From Mycoplana dimorpha (lineage in GTDB: Bacteria; Pseudomonadota; Alphaproteobacteria; Rhizobiales; Rhizobiaceae), in contig NZ_PZZZ01000007.1 in NCBI RefSeq assembly GCF_003046475.1, positions 124,001-188,000 on the forward strand: 64,000 nucleotides of DNA, given 5' to 3'. The notes below the pieces were generated by a model. That model did no database searches, was not told where the DNA came from, and was given only the letters and a program-made list of their open reading frames with translations. Each line of letters begins with the position of its first letter. Within the stretch, counting starts at the first letter, position 1. The position numbers and the translations under genes are program-made. Below, one piece after another: positions 48,811 through 58,127 of the stretch.

Positions 48811-49881
48811 TCAGTTGTCGATCTGGTCTTCCGTGTAATAGCCCGAGCCGACGAGGATTTCCTTGGCGTTGGACTTGTCGACGGCCACCGGCTTCAGCAG
48901 GTACGACGGCACGACCTTGACGCCATTGTCATAGGTCTTGGTATCGTTCACTTCCGGCTCTCCGCCATCCATCACCGCATTGACCATGCCGACGGTGACC
49001 TTTGCGAGCTCGCGCGTGTCCTTGAAGACGGTCGAGTTCTGCTCGTCGGCGAGGATCGACTTGACCGACGGCAATTCGGCATCCTGGCCGGTGACGATCG
49101 GCATCTTCTGGTCGCCCGAGCCGTAGCCGACGCCCTTCAGGGCGGAGAGGATACCGATGGAGAGACCGTCATAGGGCGACAGGACGCCGTGGACCTGCGC
49201 ATCGGTGTAGGTCGAGGACAGCAGGTTCTCCATGCGGGCCTGGGCGACCGCGCCGTCCCAGCGCAGCGTGCCGACCTGGTCCATGCCCTGCTGGCCGGAC
49301 TTGATGACGATGTCGCCGCTGTCGATGAGCGGCTGCAGAACGGACATCGCGCCGTCATAGAAGAAGAAGGCGTTGTTGTCGTCCGGCGAGCCGCCGAACA
49401 GCTCGACGTTCCACGGCTTGACGTCGCCGAAGTTCGCCTTGAGGCCGTCAACCAGTGCGGTGGCCTGCAGGACGCCGACCTGGAAGTTGTCGAAGGTGGC
49501 GTAGTAGTCGACATTGCCGGAATCGCGGATCAGCCGGTCGTAGGCGATGACCTTGACGCCGGCATCGTGCGCCTTGGCCAGGATGTCGGAGAGCGTGGTG
49601 CCGTCGATGGCGGCGATCACCAGCACCTTGGCGCCCTTGGTGACCATGTTCTCGATCTGGGCGAGCTGGTTGGGAATGTCGTCGTCGGCGAACTGCAGGT
49701 CCGGCGCGTAGCCGGCCTCGGCGAAAAGCTTCTCCATCGTCTCGCCGTCGGAAATCCAGCGGGTCGAGGTCTTGGTCGGCATGGAAATGCCGACGGTGCC
49801 CTTGTCCTGGGCAAATGCGGGCATGGCGAAGGACGCCGCGCTGATGGCAGCCGCTGCGAGAAGCGAGGTGATCAATTTCAT
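48811..49881 (-). CDS. chvE: Periplasmic sugar-binding protein ChvE
   Basis: A 356-residue periplasmic protein with a signal peptide ([20 protein letters not shown]) and a mature start [18 protein letters not shown]. It binds arabinose, galactose, glucose and related sugars for the GguAB transporter and, in Agrobacterium, signals to VirA in virulence. GGGAGAG lies upstream of ATG 49881; an earlier frame to 50028 overlaps the promoter. Transcription likely responds to the divergent GbpR-type regulator. Confidence 0.95.
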   Translation of the reverse strand: MKLITSLLAAAAISAASFAMPAFAQDKGTVGISMPTKTSTRWISDGETMEKLFAEAGYAPDLQFADDDIPNQLAQIENMVTKGAKVLVIAAIDGTTLSDILAKAHDAGVKVIAYDRLIRDSGNVDYYATFDNFQVGVLQATALVDGLKANFGDVKPWNVELFGGSPDDNNAFFFYDGAMSVLQPLIDSGDIVIKSGQQGMDQVGTLRWDGAVAQARMENLLSSTYTDAQVHGVLSPYDGLSIGILSALKGVGYGSGDQKMPIVTGQDAELPSVKSILADEQNSTVFKDTRELAKVTVGMVNAVMDGGEPEVNDTKTYDNGVKVVPSYLLKPVAVDKSNAKEILVGSGYYTEDQIDN

Positions 49882-50100
49882 TGGCAAATCTCTCCCTTGT
49901 TTTGCCAGGCCCGCCCATGGTTCGGACCGTATCGGTGCTTCGTTGCCCGCTGTCGCAGACGACGGTCTCCAACGGAGGAAAAGGATGACAACCCCTCCCG
50001 GCCTCACACTCCCTTGGGCACGGCGCACCTGACGGGAACCTCTCCTGAATTGCCATAACTGTCAAATTCCATAAGCTTCTAAATCCATATCAGAAATGTT

Positions 50101-50120
50101 ATATCGGCGACGAATGATAT
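50101..50120. promoter_or_regulatory. Candidate GbpR-type operator between chvE and gbpR
   Basis: ATATC and GATAT form an inverted repeat separated by ten bases (50101-50105, 50116-50120), 21 bases before the gbpR ATG in an A+T-rich stretch. LysR regulators bind interrupted dyads like this in divergent promoters. The exact binding site is unproven. Confidence 0.4.
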
Positions 50121-50140
50121 GATTTATAAACAACCTGGCC

Positions 50141-51157
50141 ATGCAGAACATCAAGCACACTTCCTTCGACCTGCCGGAAACAACGAACCAGGAGCAACTG
50201 GACACCGGTCTGCTGCGCGCCGGCCTGAAGCTCAGCCATTTGCGGATGATCGTGGCGATCGACGATCACCGGCAGATCAGCGCCGCCGCCGAGGCGTTGA
50301 GCATTTCACAGCCTGCGGCCTCCCGGATGCTGGCCGAAATGGAGGGCATCCTCGACGCACAGCTGTGCGAACGCGCCTCGCGGGGCGTGCAACTGACGCA
50401 GTTCGGCCGCGCCTTCGCGCGCCGCGCCCGCACCATCCTGCTCGAACTGCACGAGGTGGACCGGGAGATTTCGGCGCTGAAGTCCGGCGCCGGCGGCACC
50501 GTGTTCCTCGGCACCGTGACGGCGCCCGCCATCAGCCTCGCAGTGCCCGCGATCCAGCAGGTCAGCGCCGCCTATCCCGGCATCGAGGTCAACGTCCGCA
50601 TCGAGACGAGCAACGTGCTGGCGCGCGAACTGCTGTCGGCCCGGCACGACTTCATCATCGCCCGCGTGCCCGACGATCTCGATCCGCGCCTTTTCAATGT
50701 CCAGGAGATCGGCATCGAAAAGGCCTGCCTGATCGTCCGCCGCGGCCATCCGCTGGCCGAAAAGCCGGTGGTGTCGCTGGCCGATCTGCCGTCCTACGAC
50801 TGGGTGTTCCAGCCGCCGGGCACGCTTTTGCGCCGGCGCGTCGAGGAGCTGTTCATCGCCGCCGGCGTGCCGCTGCCGGCGACCGTCGTCAACACCGCCT
50901 CGCTGCTTCTGACGGTGGCGCTCGTCTGCTCCTCCAATGCGGTCGCGCCGATCGCCCGGGACATGGCCGAGTTCGTGACCGGCAAGGGCGGGGGTCCGAG
51001 CGAGGTCCGCATCCTGAACACCAATTTCGACATCGACATCAAGCCCTACAGCCTCATCTCCGTGAAGGGCCGGGCGCTGCCGCCGAGCGCAAAGCTGTTC
51101 TATGATCTGATTCTGCAGCGCGCCCGGATGCTTTTTCCGGATCGTGCGGAGCGCTGA
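50141..51157 (+). CDS. gbpR: GbpR-type LysR-family regulator of chvE
   Basis: A 338-residue LysR protein with the helix-turn-helix HLRMIVAIDDHRQISAAAEA, then SISQPAASRMLAEMEGIL, and a ligand-binding half ending in PYSLISVKGRALPPSAKLF. The N-terminal extension (TTNQEQLDTGLLRAGLKLSH) and the divergent position beside chvE match the galactose-binding-protein regulator GbpR of Agrobacterium. It should activate chvE in response to sugars. Eight bases after its stop a GTG starts the next gene. Confidence 0.9.
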   Translation: MQNIKHTSFDLPETTNQEQLDTGLLRAGLKLSHLRMIVAIDDHRQISAAAEALSISQPAASRMLAEMEGILDAQLCERASRGVQLTQFGRAFARRARTILLELHEVDREISALKSGAGGTVFLGTVTAPAISLAVPAIQQVSAAYPGIEVNVRIETSNVLARELLSARHDFIIARVPDDLDPRLFNVQEIGIEKACLIVRRGHPLAEKPVVSLADLPSYDWVFQPPGTLLRRRVEELFIAAGVPLPATVVNTASLLLTVALVCSSNAVAPIARDMAEFVTGKGGGPSEVRILNTNFDIDIKPYSLISVKGRALPPSAKLFYDLILQRARMLFPDRAER

Positions 51158-51166
51158 GGGGGAACC

Positions 51167-51676
51167 GTGTTCGGCAGAAGCGTCTTTGAAACCGTGCTGG
51201 AACGCCTGAGGGCGGAGGCGGAGGAGGCCGAACCGATGGCGACAGCGAACGCCGCGGCCGGGACGGCCGGCACGCCGCCGCCTCCCTTTGCCGTTTTCGG
51301 CGACGGCAATTCGTCAGTCTCCAGCAGCCGGGTCGCCGCGGCCTACCGGGACATGGCAGAAGACCAGATGCCGGCGCGGCGTGAAGCCGCGCCCGCTCCG
51401 CCTCCTTCTCCTTCTCCTACCGCTCCTCCTCCTCACCCGCCGCACCTGTTGCGAACCACGCCGGAGGAGGTGGCGGCCGATCTCGGGCTGACCGGCAAGG
51501 AGACGCTAGCGGAACTCACCGAACGCCGCCGAACGTTTGCGCGCGACAATCATCCGGACGGGGTGCCGGCGGACCTCAGGCCCAACGCGACCCGCCGGAT
51601 GACGATTGCCAACATGCTGATCGACGAGACGCTACGCCGGATCAGGACGGAAGCCGCACTGGGACTGCGGCGCTGA
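51167..51676 (+). CDS. J-domain-like protein with C-terminal HPD motif
   Basis: A 169-residue protein starting at GTG 51167 (GGGGGAA upstream). Residues about 1-95 are low-complexity with an Ala/Pro-rich block (APAPPPSPSPTAPPPHPP). The C-terminal 70 residues resemble a J domain: EEVAADLGLTGKETLAELTE, then RRRTFARDNHPDGVP, with the HPD triad that stimulates Hsp70 ATPase, here at the end rather than the start of the protein. The position directly behind gbpR suggests cotranscription; function is unknown. Confidence 0.7.
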   Translation: MFGRSVFETVLERLRAEAEEAEPMATANAAAGTAGTPPPPFAVFGDGNSSVSSSRVAAAYRDMAEDQMPARREAAPAPPPSPSPTAPPPHPPHLLRTTPEEVAADLGLTGKETLAELTERRRTFARDNHPDGVPADLRPNATRRMTIANMLIDETLRRIRTEAALGLRR

Positions 51677-51784
51677 AGCAGCCGTTTTGTTCGCGCCGGT
51701 TCCCCTGTCCTCGCCCTGGCCGCTGGCCGTCGCGCCCGTGCTCGTCCCGCAACCGGTCGCCCGTTCCGGCCGGCCTCCTTTGGC

Positions 51785-52009
51785 CTAGCTCTCGCCGGTC
51801 TCGTCCGGCTGCTTGCCCGCGGTGTTCGCGGGCTTGTAGAACACCAGCAACTGGGCGAAGGCGTAGGCCGTGATGACGAGGAAGATCAGCCCCCAGGTCG
51901 TCTGGCCGTTATGATATTCGAACGCCGTCCAGGCGGCGCAGAAGCCAACCAGCAGCAGCCGGACCCAGAGCGGCCGATAGATCGGATGGTCGGTGTCGAT
52001 GAGTTTCAT
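51785..52009 (-). CDS. Small membrane protein (DUF3329-like)
   Basis: A 74-residue protein MKLIDTDHPIYRPLWVRLLL with two transmembrane segments (LLLVGFCAAWTAFE and GLIFLVITAYAFAQLLVFYKP). The start MKLID.HP.YRPLWVR resembles DUF3329 proteins as I remember them; function unknown. GGGGGGCTCC precedes the ATG. It is a single gene divergent from iolG. Confidence 0.7.
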   Translation of the reverse strand: MKLIDTDHPIYRPLWVRLLLVGFCAAWTAFEYHNGQTTWGLIFLVITAYAFAQLLVFYKPANTAGKQPDETGES

Positions 52010-52112
52010 GGAGCCCCCCGGCGACGGTCGTCCGTATCTAAGCAATTTTTGTGGCGGAAGGAAACCTCGGCCCGGCACCGCCGGCCACCGGCCGCCGGCT
52101 GCCGTCCGCCGT

Positions 52113-52140
52113 CTGCTGGCTGCTGGCTGCTGGCTGCTGG
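52113..52140. repeat. (CTGCTGG)4 heptanucleotide tandem repeat
   Basis: Four perfect copies of CTGCTGG lie in the intergenic space between the small membrane protein and iolG, preceded by a CCGGCCACCGGCCGCCGG stretch that could pair with it imperfectly. The 394-base gap 52010-52403 otherwise holds no supported gene; it presumably contains the iolG promoter. Confidence 0.9.
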
Positions 52141-52403
52141 GAGAGGCTGGACACGAACGTGCCCGGGGGCCAACAGATCTTGCGGAGCATTGCTGGCGAT
52201 CAGCAAAGCGCCCCTGACACGGGCGCCGCCGTGGATGCTGCACTCGATGGCGGCGGACGGGTTTTCGCTTGACGGTCCGCCACGCCGATGGAATGCATGT
52301 TTCCCGGAAGGAAGATTTCGCTTTATGTGCCGGCCGCGGACTGTTGCGCCATCGTGCATCGCCCCTCCCCCGGTGACGAAGCCGGCCAGACGAGAGGGAA
52401 AGC

Positions 52404-53396
52404 ATGGCGGTCAGATTCGGTCTCCTCGGTGCCGGTCGCATCGGCAAGGTCCATGCCCGGGCGGTGAGCGGCAATGCCGACGCGGCCCTCGTCGCCGTTG
52501 CCGACGCCATTCCCGCCGCCGCCGAGGCGATCGCCGTGCAATATGGCTGCGCGGTCCGCTCGGTCGAGGCGATCGAGGCGGCCGCCGACATCGACGCCGT
52601 CGTCATCTGCACCCCGACCGATACCCACGCCGACCTGATCGAGCGCTTCTGCCGCGCCGGCAAGGCGGTGTTCTGCGAAAAGCCGATCGACCTCGACGTT
52701 GCGCGCGTGCGCGCCTGCCTGCAGGTGGTCGAGGAGACCGGCGGCAAGCTGATGGTCGGCTTCAACCGCCGCTTCGATCCGCATTTCATGGCGGTGCGCA
52801 AGGCGATCGACGACGGCCGGATCGGCGCGGTCGAGATGGTGACGATCACCTCGCGCGATCCCGGCGCCCCGCCGCTCGACTACATCCGGCGCTCCGGCGG
52901 CATCTTCCGCGACATGACGATCCACGACTTCGACATGGCCCGCTTCCTGCTCGGCGAGGAGCCGGTGTCGGTGTCAGCGACGGCGGCGGTGCTCGTCGAC
53001 GACGCGATCGGCGCGGCCGGCGACTACGACAGCGTCTCGGTGATCCTGCAGACGGCCTCCGGCCGCCAAGCGATCATCTCGAATTCCCGCCGCGCAACTT
53101 ACGGCTACGACCAGCGCATCGAGGTGCATGGCTCGAAGGGCATGGTCTGCGCCGAGAACCAGCGGCCGGTGTCGATCGAAGTAGCCAATGCCGACGGCTA
53201 CACCCGCCCGCCGCTGCACGACTTCTTCATGACCCGCTACACCGAGGCCTATGCCCGCGAGATCGAAAGCTTCATCGCCGCCGTCGAAGCGGGCACCCCG
53301 CTGTCGCCGTCCGGCGCCGACGGCCTGGCGGCCCTGGTCATCGCCGACGCCGCGTTGCGGTCGGTCCGGGAGAAGCGGCAGATCACGGTCGCCTGA
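52404..53396 (+). CDS. iolG: Inositol 2-dehydrogenase
   Basis: A 330-residue Gfo/Idh/MocA oxidoreductase. The Rossmann motif GLLGAGRIGKVHARAV, the EKP motif in VFCEKPIDLD and the catalytic segment DMTIHDFDMARFLLGEEP fit IolG, which oxidises myo-inositol to scyllo-inosose. Inositol catabolism helps rhizobia compete for nodulation. No other iol gene is adjacent, so related sugar dehydrogenases are possible. Confidence 0.88.
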   Translation: MAVRFGLLGAGRIGKVHARAVSGNADAALVAVADAIPAAAEAIAVQYGCAVRSVEAIEAAADIDAVVICTPTDTHADLIERFCRAGKAVFCEKPIDLDVARVRACLQVVEETGGKLMVGFNRRFDPHFMAVRKAIDDGRIGAVEMVTITSRDPGAPPLDYIRRSGGIFRDMTIHDFDMARFLLGEEPVSVSATAAVLVDDAIGAAGDYDSVSVILQTASGRQAIISNSRRATYGYDQRIEVHGSKGMVCAENQRPVSIEVANADGYTRPPLHDFFMTRYTEAYAREIESFIAAVEAGTPLSPSGADGLAALVIADAALRSVREKRQITVA

Positions 53397-53742
53397 GGCC
53401 GATCGCCCATCGGGCCCGGGCGCGTCCATTCCAACGGTTGCCGGGCGCCGTCCATTCGAACGGCGTGGCCCTCTTCGGACCCGCTCTGGCGCCTCAAGCC
53501 GCAACGCCAGACGGACGTTTCCGTCGATCTCTCCAAGCCCCGCGCCGGACTCCCGGCTTGGCACAGCCGCTACGTGCGTCGACGCCTTGCGCTCGCCACG
53601 ATCGCCGGCGCCGGCGCGCGCCGGATTTCATCGGGCGGATGGTTGATTGGCGAGGGATTTGCGAATTTTCACGATTGATGCCCGGCCATTCCTGGGTTAA
53701 GAACCCCTCATCGGATCGGGCGAGTCATCGCCCTTGAGGCAG
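53397..53742. other. 346-base intergenic region before tRNA-Arg
   Basis: No gene is supported. It holds an imperfect direct repeat GCGTCCATTCCAACGG / CCGTCCATTCGAACGG near 53425-53465 and a 14-bp palindrome CCGGCGCGCGCCGG at 53611-53624. The last part presumably carries the tRNA promoter. Confidence 0.5.
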
Positions 53743-53819
53743 GCACCCGTAGCTCAGCTGGATAGAGTGTTGGATTCCGATTCCAAAGGTCACAGGTTCG
53801 AATCCTGTCGGGTGCGCCA
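53743..53819 (+). tRNA. tRNA-Arg (anticodon CCG)
   Basis: A 77-base tRNA with a seven-bp acceptor stem (GCACCCG with CGGGTGC), D arm AGCTC...GAG, anticodon stem TTGGA/TCCAA, loop TTCCGAT with anticodon CCG at 53777-53779, T arm ACAGG TTCGAAT CCTGT, and encoded 3' CCA. It decodes CGG. tRNA-Arg genes are frequent integration sites, and the following sugar-oxidation cassette lies directly downstream. Confidence 0.96.
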
Positions 53820-53853
53820 TCATTGCTAGTCGGCATAGCGCTGCGATGAAGCG

Positions 53854-54450
53854 ATGTCACAACAGCTCTCATCGATCTACCTGGCCAGACATGGCGAAAC
53901 GGCCTGGAGCCTTTCCGGCCGACACACCGGACTTACCGATCTGCCGCTCACGGAGCGGGGCGCCGAAGATGCCGCCGCGCTGCGGCAAAGGTTGAGCGGG
54001 ATTGCGTTTGCGAAAGTCTTCACCAGTCCGCTGCAGCGAGCCGTCCAGACCTGCGACATCGCCGGTTTCGGGTCAGTGGCCGAAGTCGACCGCGATCTTG
54101 TGGAGTGGGATTACGGCGCCTATGAGGGGCGCCGCACCGTCGACATCCAGAAGGAGGCGCCCGATTGGCAGCTTTTTCGCGATGGCTGTCCCGGCGGTGA
54201 AACACCGGCGGACGTTGGCGCGAGGGCGGATCGCGTGCTCGCGCGCCTGCGCGCCATCAAGGGAGATGTGCTGCTTTTTTCCAGCGGCCACTTCCTGCGC
54301 ACGCTGGCCGCCCGCTGGCTCGGGCTCGCCCCTGCGGCGGGCAGGTATTTTCAGCTGAGCACGGCATCGCTCAGTATCCTCGGCTTCGAGCATGATCGGT
54401 ACGATCCGGTGATCCGGCTGTGGAACGAGACGGCGTTGGGGCGCAAGTGA
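53854..54450 (+). CDS. Histidine phosphatase family (phosphoglycerate-mutase-like)
   Basis: A 198-residue protein with the RHGE motif ([18 protein letters not shown]) and a second catalytic His in [17 protein letters not shown]. Members act as phosphatases on sugars or small molecules. It opens a cassette with gnd and zwf on the same strand, suggesting a sugar-phosphate substrate. The start ATG 53854 is 34 bases after the tRNA. Confidence 0.88.
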   Translation: MSQQLSSIYLARHGETAWSLSGRHTGLTDLPLTERGAEDAAALRQRLSGIAFAKVFTSPLQRAVQTCDIAGFGSVAEVDRDLVEWDYGAYEGRRTVDIQKEAPDWQLFRDGCPGGETPADVGARADRVLARLRAIKGDVLLFSSGHFLRTLAARWLGLAPAAGRYFQLSTASLSILGFEHDRYDPVIRLWNETALGRK

Positions 54451-54618
54451 CCGTCTTTCCTCGATGCGACGGCATTCGGCGATCATAACGGCTGCAATTT
54501 CGTGGTACGATCCGCCTCGGAGCTCAAAAGGAGCCCACGCTTCAGCACGACTGTTCGACGAGCGCCCGTTCGCTCGCCACCGCTGACCAGCCTCGATTCC
54601 ACACCGCGAGGACGTGCC

Positions 54619-55641
54619 ATGCAAATCGGAATGATCGGACTTGGCCGCATGGGTGCGAACATGGCGCGCCGGTTGCTCAGGGATGGCCATCACTGCATCG
54701 TTTCCGACCGGTCGCCGCAGGCTGTTCAGGCGCTGGCGCAGGACAAGGCCGACGCTGCCGGTTCGCCCGCGGAGCTGGTGAAGAAACTGGCCAGACCGCG
54801 GGCAGTTTGGCTGATGGTGCCAGCCGCCGTGGTCGACGAGGCGATCGCCGATCTCGTGCCGCATCTGGAGGCCGGCGACATATTGATCGATGGAGGCAAT
54901 TCCTACTACGTGGACGATATACGACGGGCGAAGGCGCTCGCCGCGACGCAGATCGATTATGTCGACGTGGGCACCAGCGGCGGCGTTTGGGGCCTCGAGC
55001 GCGGCTACTGCATGATGATCGGCGGACCGCAAGCGGCAGTGGAACGCCTCGACCCCGTCTTCAGAACACTGGCGCCCGGCCCCGGCGACATCGCCCGCAC
55101 CGCCGGGCGCGAGACGCTCGCCGGGACTGCCGAGATGGGCTACCTGCATTGCGGTCCGAGCGGCGCCGGCCACTTCGTCAAGATGGTCCACAACGGCATC
55201 GAATACGGACTGATGGCCGCCTATGCAGAGGGATTGAGCATCCTGCGGGCCGCGGACATCGGCACGAAGGAGAGCGAGGCGGACGCAGAGACGACGCCGC
55301 TCCGGGACCCCGATCTTTATCGATACAGCCTCAACCTGGCCGACATCACCGAGCTATGGCGGCGCGGCAGCGTGATCTCCTCCTGGCTCCTGGACCTGAC
55401 GGCGGCAGCACTCGTCGAAGACCCGTCGCTCGCCAGGTTTGCCGGCCGGGTTTCGGATTCCGGCGAAGGCAGGTGGACAATCAGGGCCGCGATCGACGAA
55501 GCGGTCCCCGCGCCCGTCCTTTCAGCCGCTCTCTACGCACGCTTCAGTTCGCGCGGAGAGGCCGAATTCGAAAACAAGCTGATGTCGGCGATGCGCTACG
55601 AATTCGGCGGGCATCTGGAAAAGCCGGCCGGCAAGCAATGA
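54619..55641 (+). CDS. gnd: 6-phosphogluconate dehydrogenase (decarboxylating), short type
   Basis: A 340-residue enzyme shorter than the classic 470-residue Gnd, as in the YqeC/GndA type that favours NAD. The Rossmann start [48 protein letters not shown] and catalytic [17 protein letters not shown] are present. It makes ribulose-5-phosphate. GAGGACGTGCC precedes ATG 54619; a longer frame at 54502 is not conserved. The zwf gene begins 18 bases later. Confidence 0.92.
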   Translation: MQIGMIGLGRMGANMARRLLRDGHHCIVSDRSPQAVQALAQDKADAAGSPAELVKKLARPRAVWLMVPAAVVDEAIADLVPHLEAGDILIDGGNSYYVDDIRRAKALAATQIDYVDVGTSGGVWGLERGYCMMIGGPQAAVERLDPVFRTLAPGPGDIARTAGRETLAGTAEMGYLHCGPSGAGHFVKMVHNGIEYGLMAAYAEGLSILRAADIGTKESEADAETTPLRDPDLYRYSLNLADITELWRRGSVISSWLLDLTAAALVEDPSLARFAGRVSDSGEGRWTIRAAIDEAVPAPVLSAALYARFSSRGEAEFENKLMSAMRYEFGGHLEKPAGKQ

Positions 55642-55659
55642 TCGCAGGCGGAGGTCACA

Positions 55660-57066
55660 GTGAGCGAGGCCCGATCCGATGCTTTGGTTTTCTTCGGTGC
55701 CACCGGCGACCTGGCATACAAGAAGATATTCCCTGCGCTGCAGGCGATGGTGAAACGCGGCCACCTCGACGTGCCGGTGATCGGCGTTGCCAAGTCCGGC
55801 TGGAACCTCGACCAGTTTCGCGAGCGGGCGCGGGACAGCCTGGAGAAACACGGCGGGCTGGATCCTGCGGCCTTCCGGAAGCTGGTCGCACTGCTCCGTT
55901 ACGTCGACGGGGATTACGCAGATCCGGCAACGTTCCAGGCGGTCAGACGGGAACTCGCGAGCGCGGAGCGCCCCGCCCATTACTTGGCAATCCCGCCTGC
56001 CTTGTTCGGGATGGTCGTCGAGCAGTTGGTGAAGGCGGACTGCACCAGGGGCGCGCGCGTGATCCTCGAAAAGCCCTTCGGGCGCGACCTCCGGTCGGCT
56101 CGCGCGCTGAATGCCATCCTGCTGAAGACCTTCGACGAGACGCAGATATTTCGCATCGACCATTACCTCGGCAAGGCACCGGTGCACAGCATGCTTCACT
56201 TCCGCTTTGCAAACGCCTTTCTTGAGCCTTTCTGGAACCGCAACCACATCGAAAGCGTGCAGATCACGATGGCGGAGGATTTCGGCGTCCAGGGACGTGG
56301 AGCGTTCTACGACGGAATCGGCACCACCCGCGACGTGGTCGAGAACCACCTGTTTCAGGTGCTGGCCAATCTGACCATGGAGCCGCCGGTGAGGACCGAC
56401 AGCGAGTCGGTTCGCGACGAAAGGGTGAAGGTGCTCAAGGCGATCCCTGCGCTCGACGAGGCGAGCATCTTGCGGGGACAGTTTCGTGGGTACCGGAACG
56501 AGCCCGGTGTCGCGACGAACTCGACGGTCGAGACGTTTGCCGCGCTGCGGCTCAGCGTCGTCTCCTGGCGCTGGCAGGGCGTGCCGTTCTACATCCGGGC
56601 TGGAAAATGCCTGCCGGTGACCTGCACCGAAGTGTTCGTCCGGCTGCGACACCCGCCGAGCGTATATGGCGCAGCCAACCAGATGCCGAACCATGTGAGA
56701 TTTCGGATCGGCCCTGAATTTACGATTGCGATCGGCATGACGGTCTTGTCACCGGAGCACGATCTCCTCGGCGTGCCGATCGAACTGATTGCCAGCCGCC
56801 ATCCCCGCGCCGGTGACATCGATGCCTACGAGCGCGTGCTCGGGGAAGCGATGCTTGGCGACGCGACGCTCTTTGCGCGCGAGGACTACGTCGAGGAAGC
56901 CTGGCGAATCGTGGACCCGGCGCTGGCGGCAGAAACGCCGGTCTACGAATACGACGCCGGCACCTGGGGGCCTCCGGAGATCCAGGCCCTCGCGCCGCCC
57001 GGAGGCTGGCACGATCCGGTCGTCGCGGAGGCGGTTTCGAACCGGGCAAGCTCTGATGAGCACTGA
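55660..57066 (+). CDS. zwf: Glucose-6-phosphate dehydrogenase
   Basis: A 468-residue enzyme with the cofactor motif [17 protein letters not shown], catalytic RIDHYLGK ([12 protein letters not shown]) and EKPFGRDL. It begins at GTG 55660 with GGAGG before it. The pair gnd-zwf makes an oxidative pentose-phosphate branch, and no pgl (6-phosphogluconolactonase) is seen between them. It may duplicate housekeeping copies elsewhere. Confidence 0.93.
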   Translation: MSEARSDALVFFGATGDLAYKKIFPALQAMVKRGHLDVPVIGVAKSGWNLDQFRERARDSLEKHGGLDPAAFRKLVALLRYVDGDYADPATFQAVRRELASAERPAHYLAIPPALFGMVVEQLVKADCTRGARVILEKPFGRDLRSARALNAILLKTFDETQIFRIDHYLGKAPVHSMLHFRFANAFLEPFWNRNHIESVQITMAEDFGVQGRGAFYDGIGTTRDVVENHLFQVLANLTMEPPVRTDSESVRDERVKVLKAIPALDEASILRGQFRGYRNEPGVATNSTVETFAALRLSVVSWRWQGVPFYIRAGKCLPVTCTEVFVRLRHPPSVYGAANQMPNHVRFRIGPEFTIAIGMTVLSPEHDLLGVPIELIASRHPRAGDIDAYERVLGEAMLGDATLFAREDYVEEAWRIVDPALAAETPVYEYDAGTWGPPEIQALAPPGGWHDPVVAEAVSNRASSDEH

Positions 57067-57163
57067 GAGAACCCCCGCCGAACTATCCGTGACCGACATT
57101 CTGGAAAACACCACTTCGGTTCACCGCAAGCCAACGCCGGACGGCCTGACCAACGCGGCTTAA
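57056..57163 (+). CDS. Small hypothetical reading frame overlapping the zwf end
   Basis: A 35-codon frame [18 protein letters not shown] begins inside the last codons of zwf and ends at TAA 57163. It has no recognisable family; it may be a relic of a longer downstream gene or spurious. Confidence 0.2.
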   Translation: MSTERTPAELSVTDILENTTSVHRKPTPDGLTNAA

Positions 57164-57306
57164 ACACCCTTGAGCCGCGAAACGATTGAAATCCAGTCGC
57201 GCGATCGGGGCCGGGGCGCAACCGGGCGGTTCATGACACACCCCCCTCCCCGTGCTATCAATAGAGCCCCGCACCAACCTCTGCCTGGCGATCAAGGGAG
57301 AATAGG

Positions 57307-57879
57307 ATGACAAACTATAAGGTCGGGTATTTTGTCGGCAGCCTCGCAAAGGGGTCGCTCAACCGGAAGTTGGCGAAGGCGCTGGTGCGGCTGGCGCCGC
57401 CGGAACTGCAGATGCAGGAGATCGGCTTTGGAAACCTGCCGCTCTACAGCTACGACTACGATGCCGATTTCCCGCAGGTCGCCAAGGATTTCAAGGCCGC
57501 CATTGCCGCTGTCGACGCCGTGCTCTTCGTGACGCCGGAGTACAACCGCTCGATTCCCGGCGCCTTGAAGAACGCCATCGACTGGGCGAGCCGGCCCTAT
57601 GGCCAGAACTCCTTCACCAGGAAGCCGTCCGGGATCATCGGCACCTCGCCGGGCGCGATCGGCACTGCCGTCGGTCAACAGCACCTGAAGAGCATTCTGG
57701 GCTTCTGCAATTCTCCGATGATGAACTTGATCGAGGCCTATATCCAGTTCACGCCCGACCTGATCTCCGACGACGGGGTCGTCAATTCAGAATCGACCGA
57801 GGCATTCTTGCGCAACTACATGAGCGAATTCAGCGCCTTTATCGCGCGCGTGCTCAGCGTGTACCCGCGCTCGGCGTGA
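57307..57879 (+). CDS. NADPH-dependent FMN reductase family protein
   Basis: A 190-residue flavodoxin-like protein. VGYFVGSLAKGSLNRKLAKAL and FVTPEYNRSIPGALKNAIDW are the phosphate-binding and FMN-binding motifs of the chromate/quinone reductase (ChrR/YieF) type. Such enzymes reduce quinones, azo dyes or metals with NADPH. GGGAGAATAGG precedes ATG. NADPH from the zwf-gnd cassette could feed it, but that is inference. Confidence 0.87.
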   Translation: MTNYKVGYFVGSLAKGSLNRKLAKALVRLAPPELQMQEIGFGNLPLYSYDYDADFPQVAKDFKAAIAAVDAVLFVTPEYNRSIPGALKNAIDWASRPYGQNSFTRKPSGIIGTSPGAIGTAVGQQHLKSILGFCNSPMMNLIEAYIQFTPDLISDDGVVNSESTEAFLRNYMSEFSAFIARVLSVYPRSA

Positions 57880-58127
57880 CATCGGGGCGGCATTGCCAGA
57901 CTGTCAGGTAAGGCAAGCATGGCCCGGGCATAATCCGTCAGGGAATGTGCGGACGCATAGGCTCGTATGACGACCGCAACCCTTGCCGCTTTGAACGAAG
58001 CACGGGGGATCCCGCTGCCGCCAGCGGGAACTGTGTCTCATGCCTCTTCCTTAGGGGCCAAAGGCATTAAGCACCCTTCCAGCCCTGACTGCGGCATCCT
58101 CGATGTCGCCGGCAATCAGGCCAGGCG

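Noticed and set aside
52113-52140. Tandem repeat as a CRISPR
   Set aside because: Units are seven bases with no spacers between them, and no cas genes are in the window.
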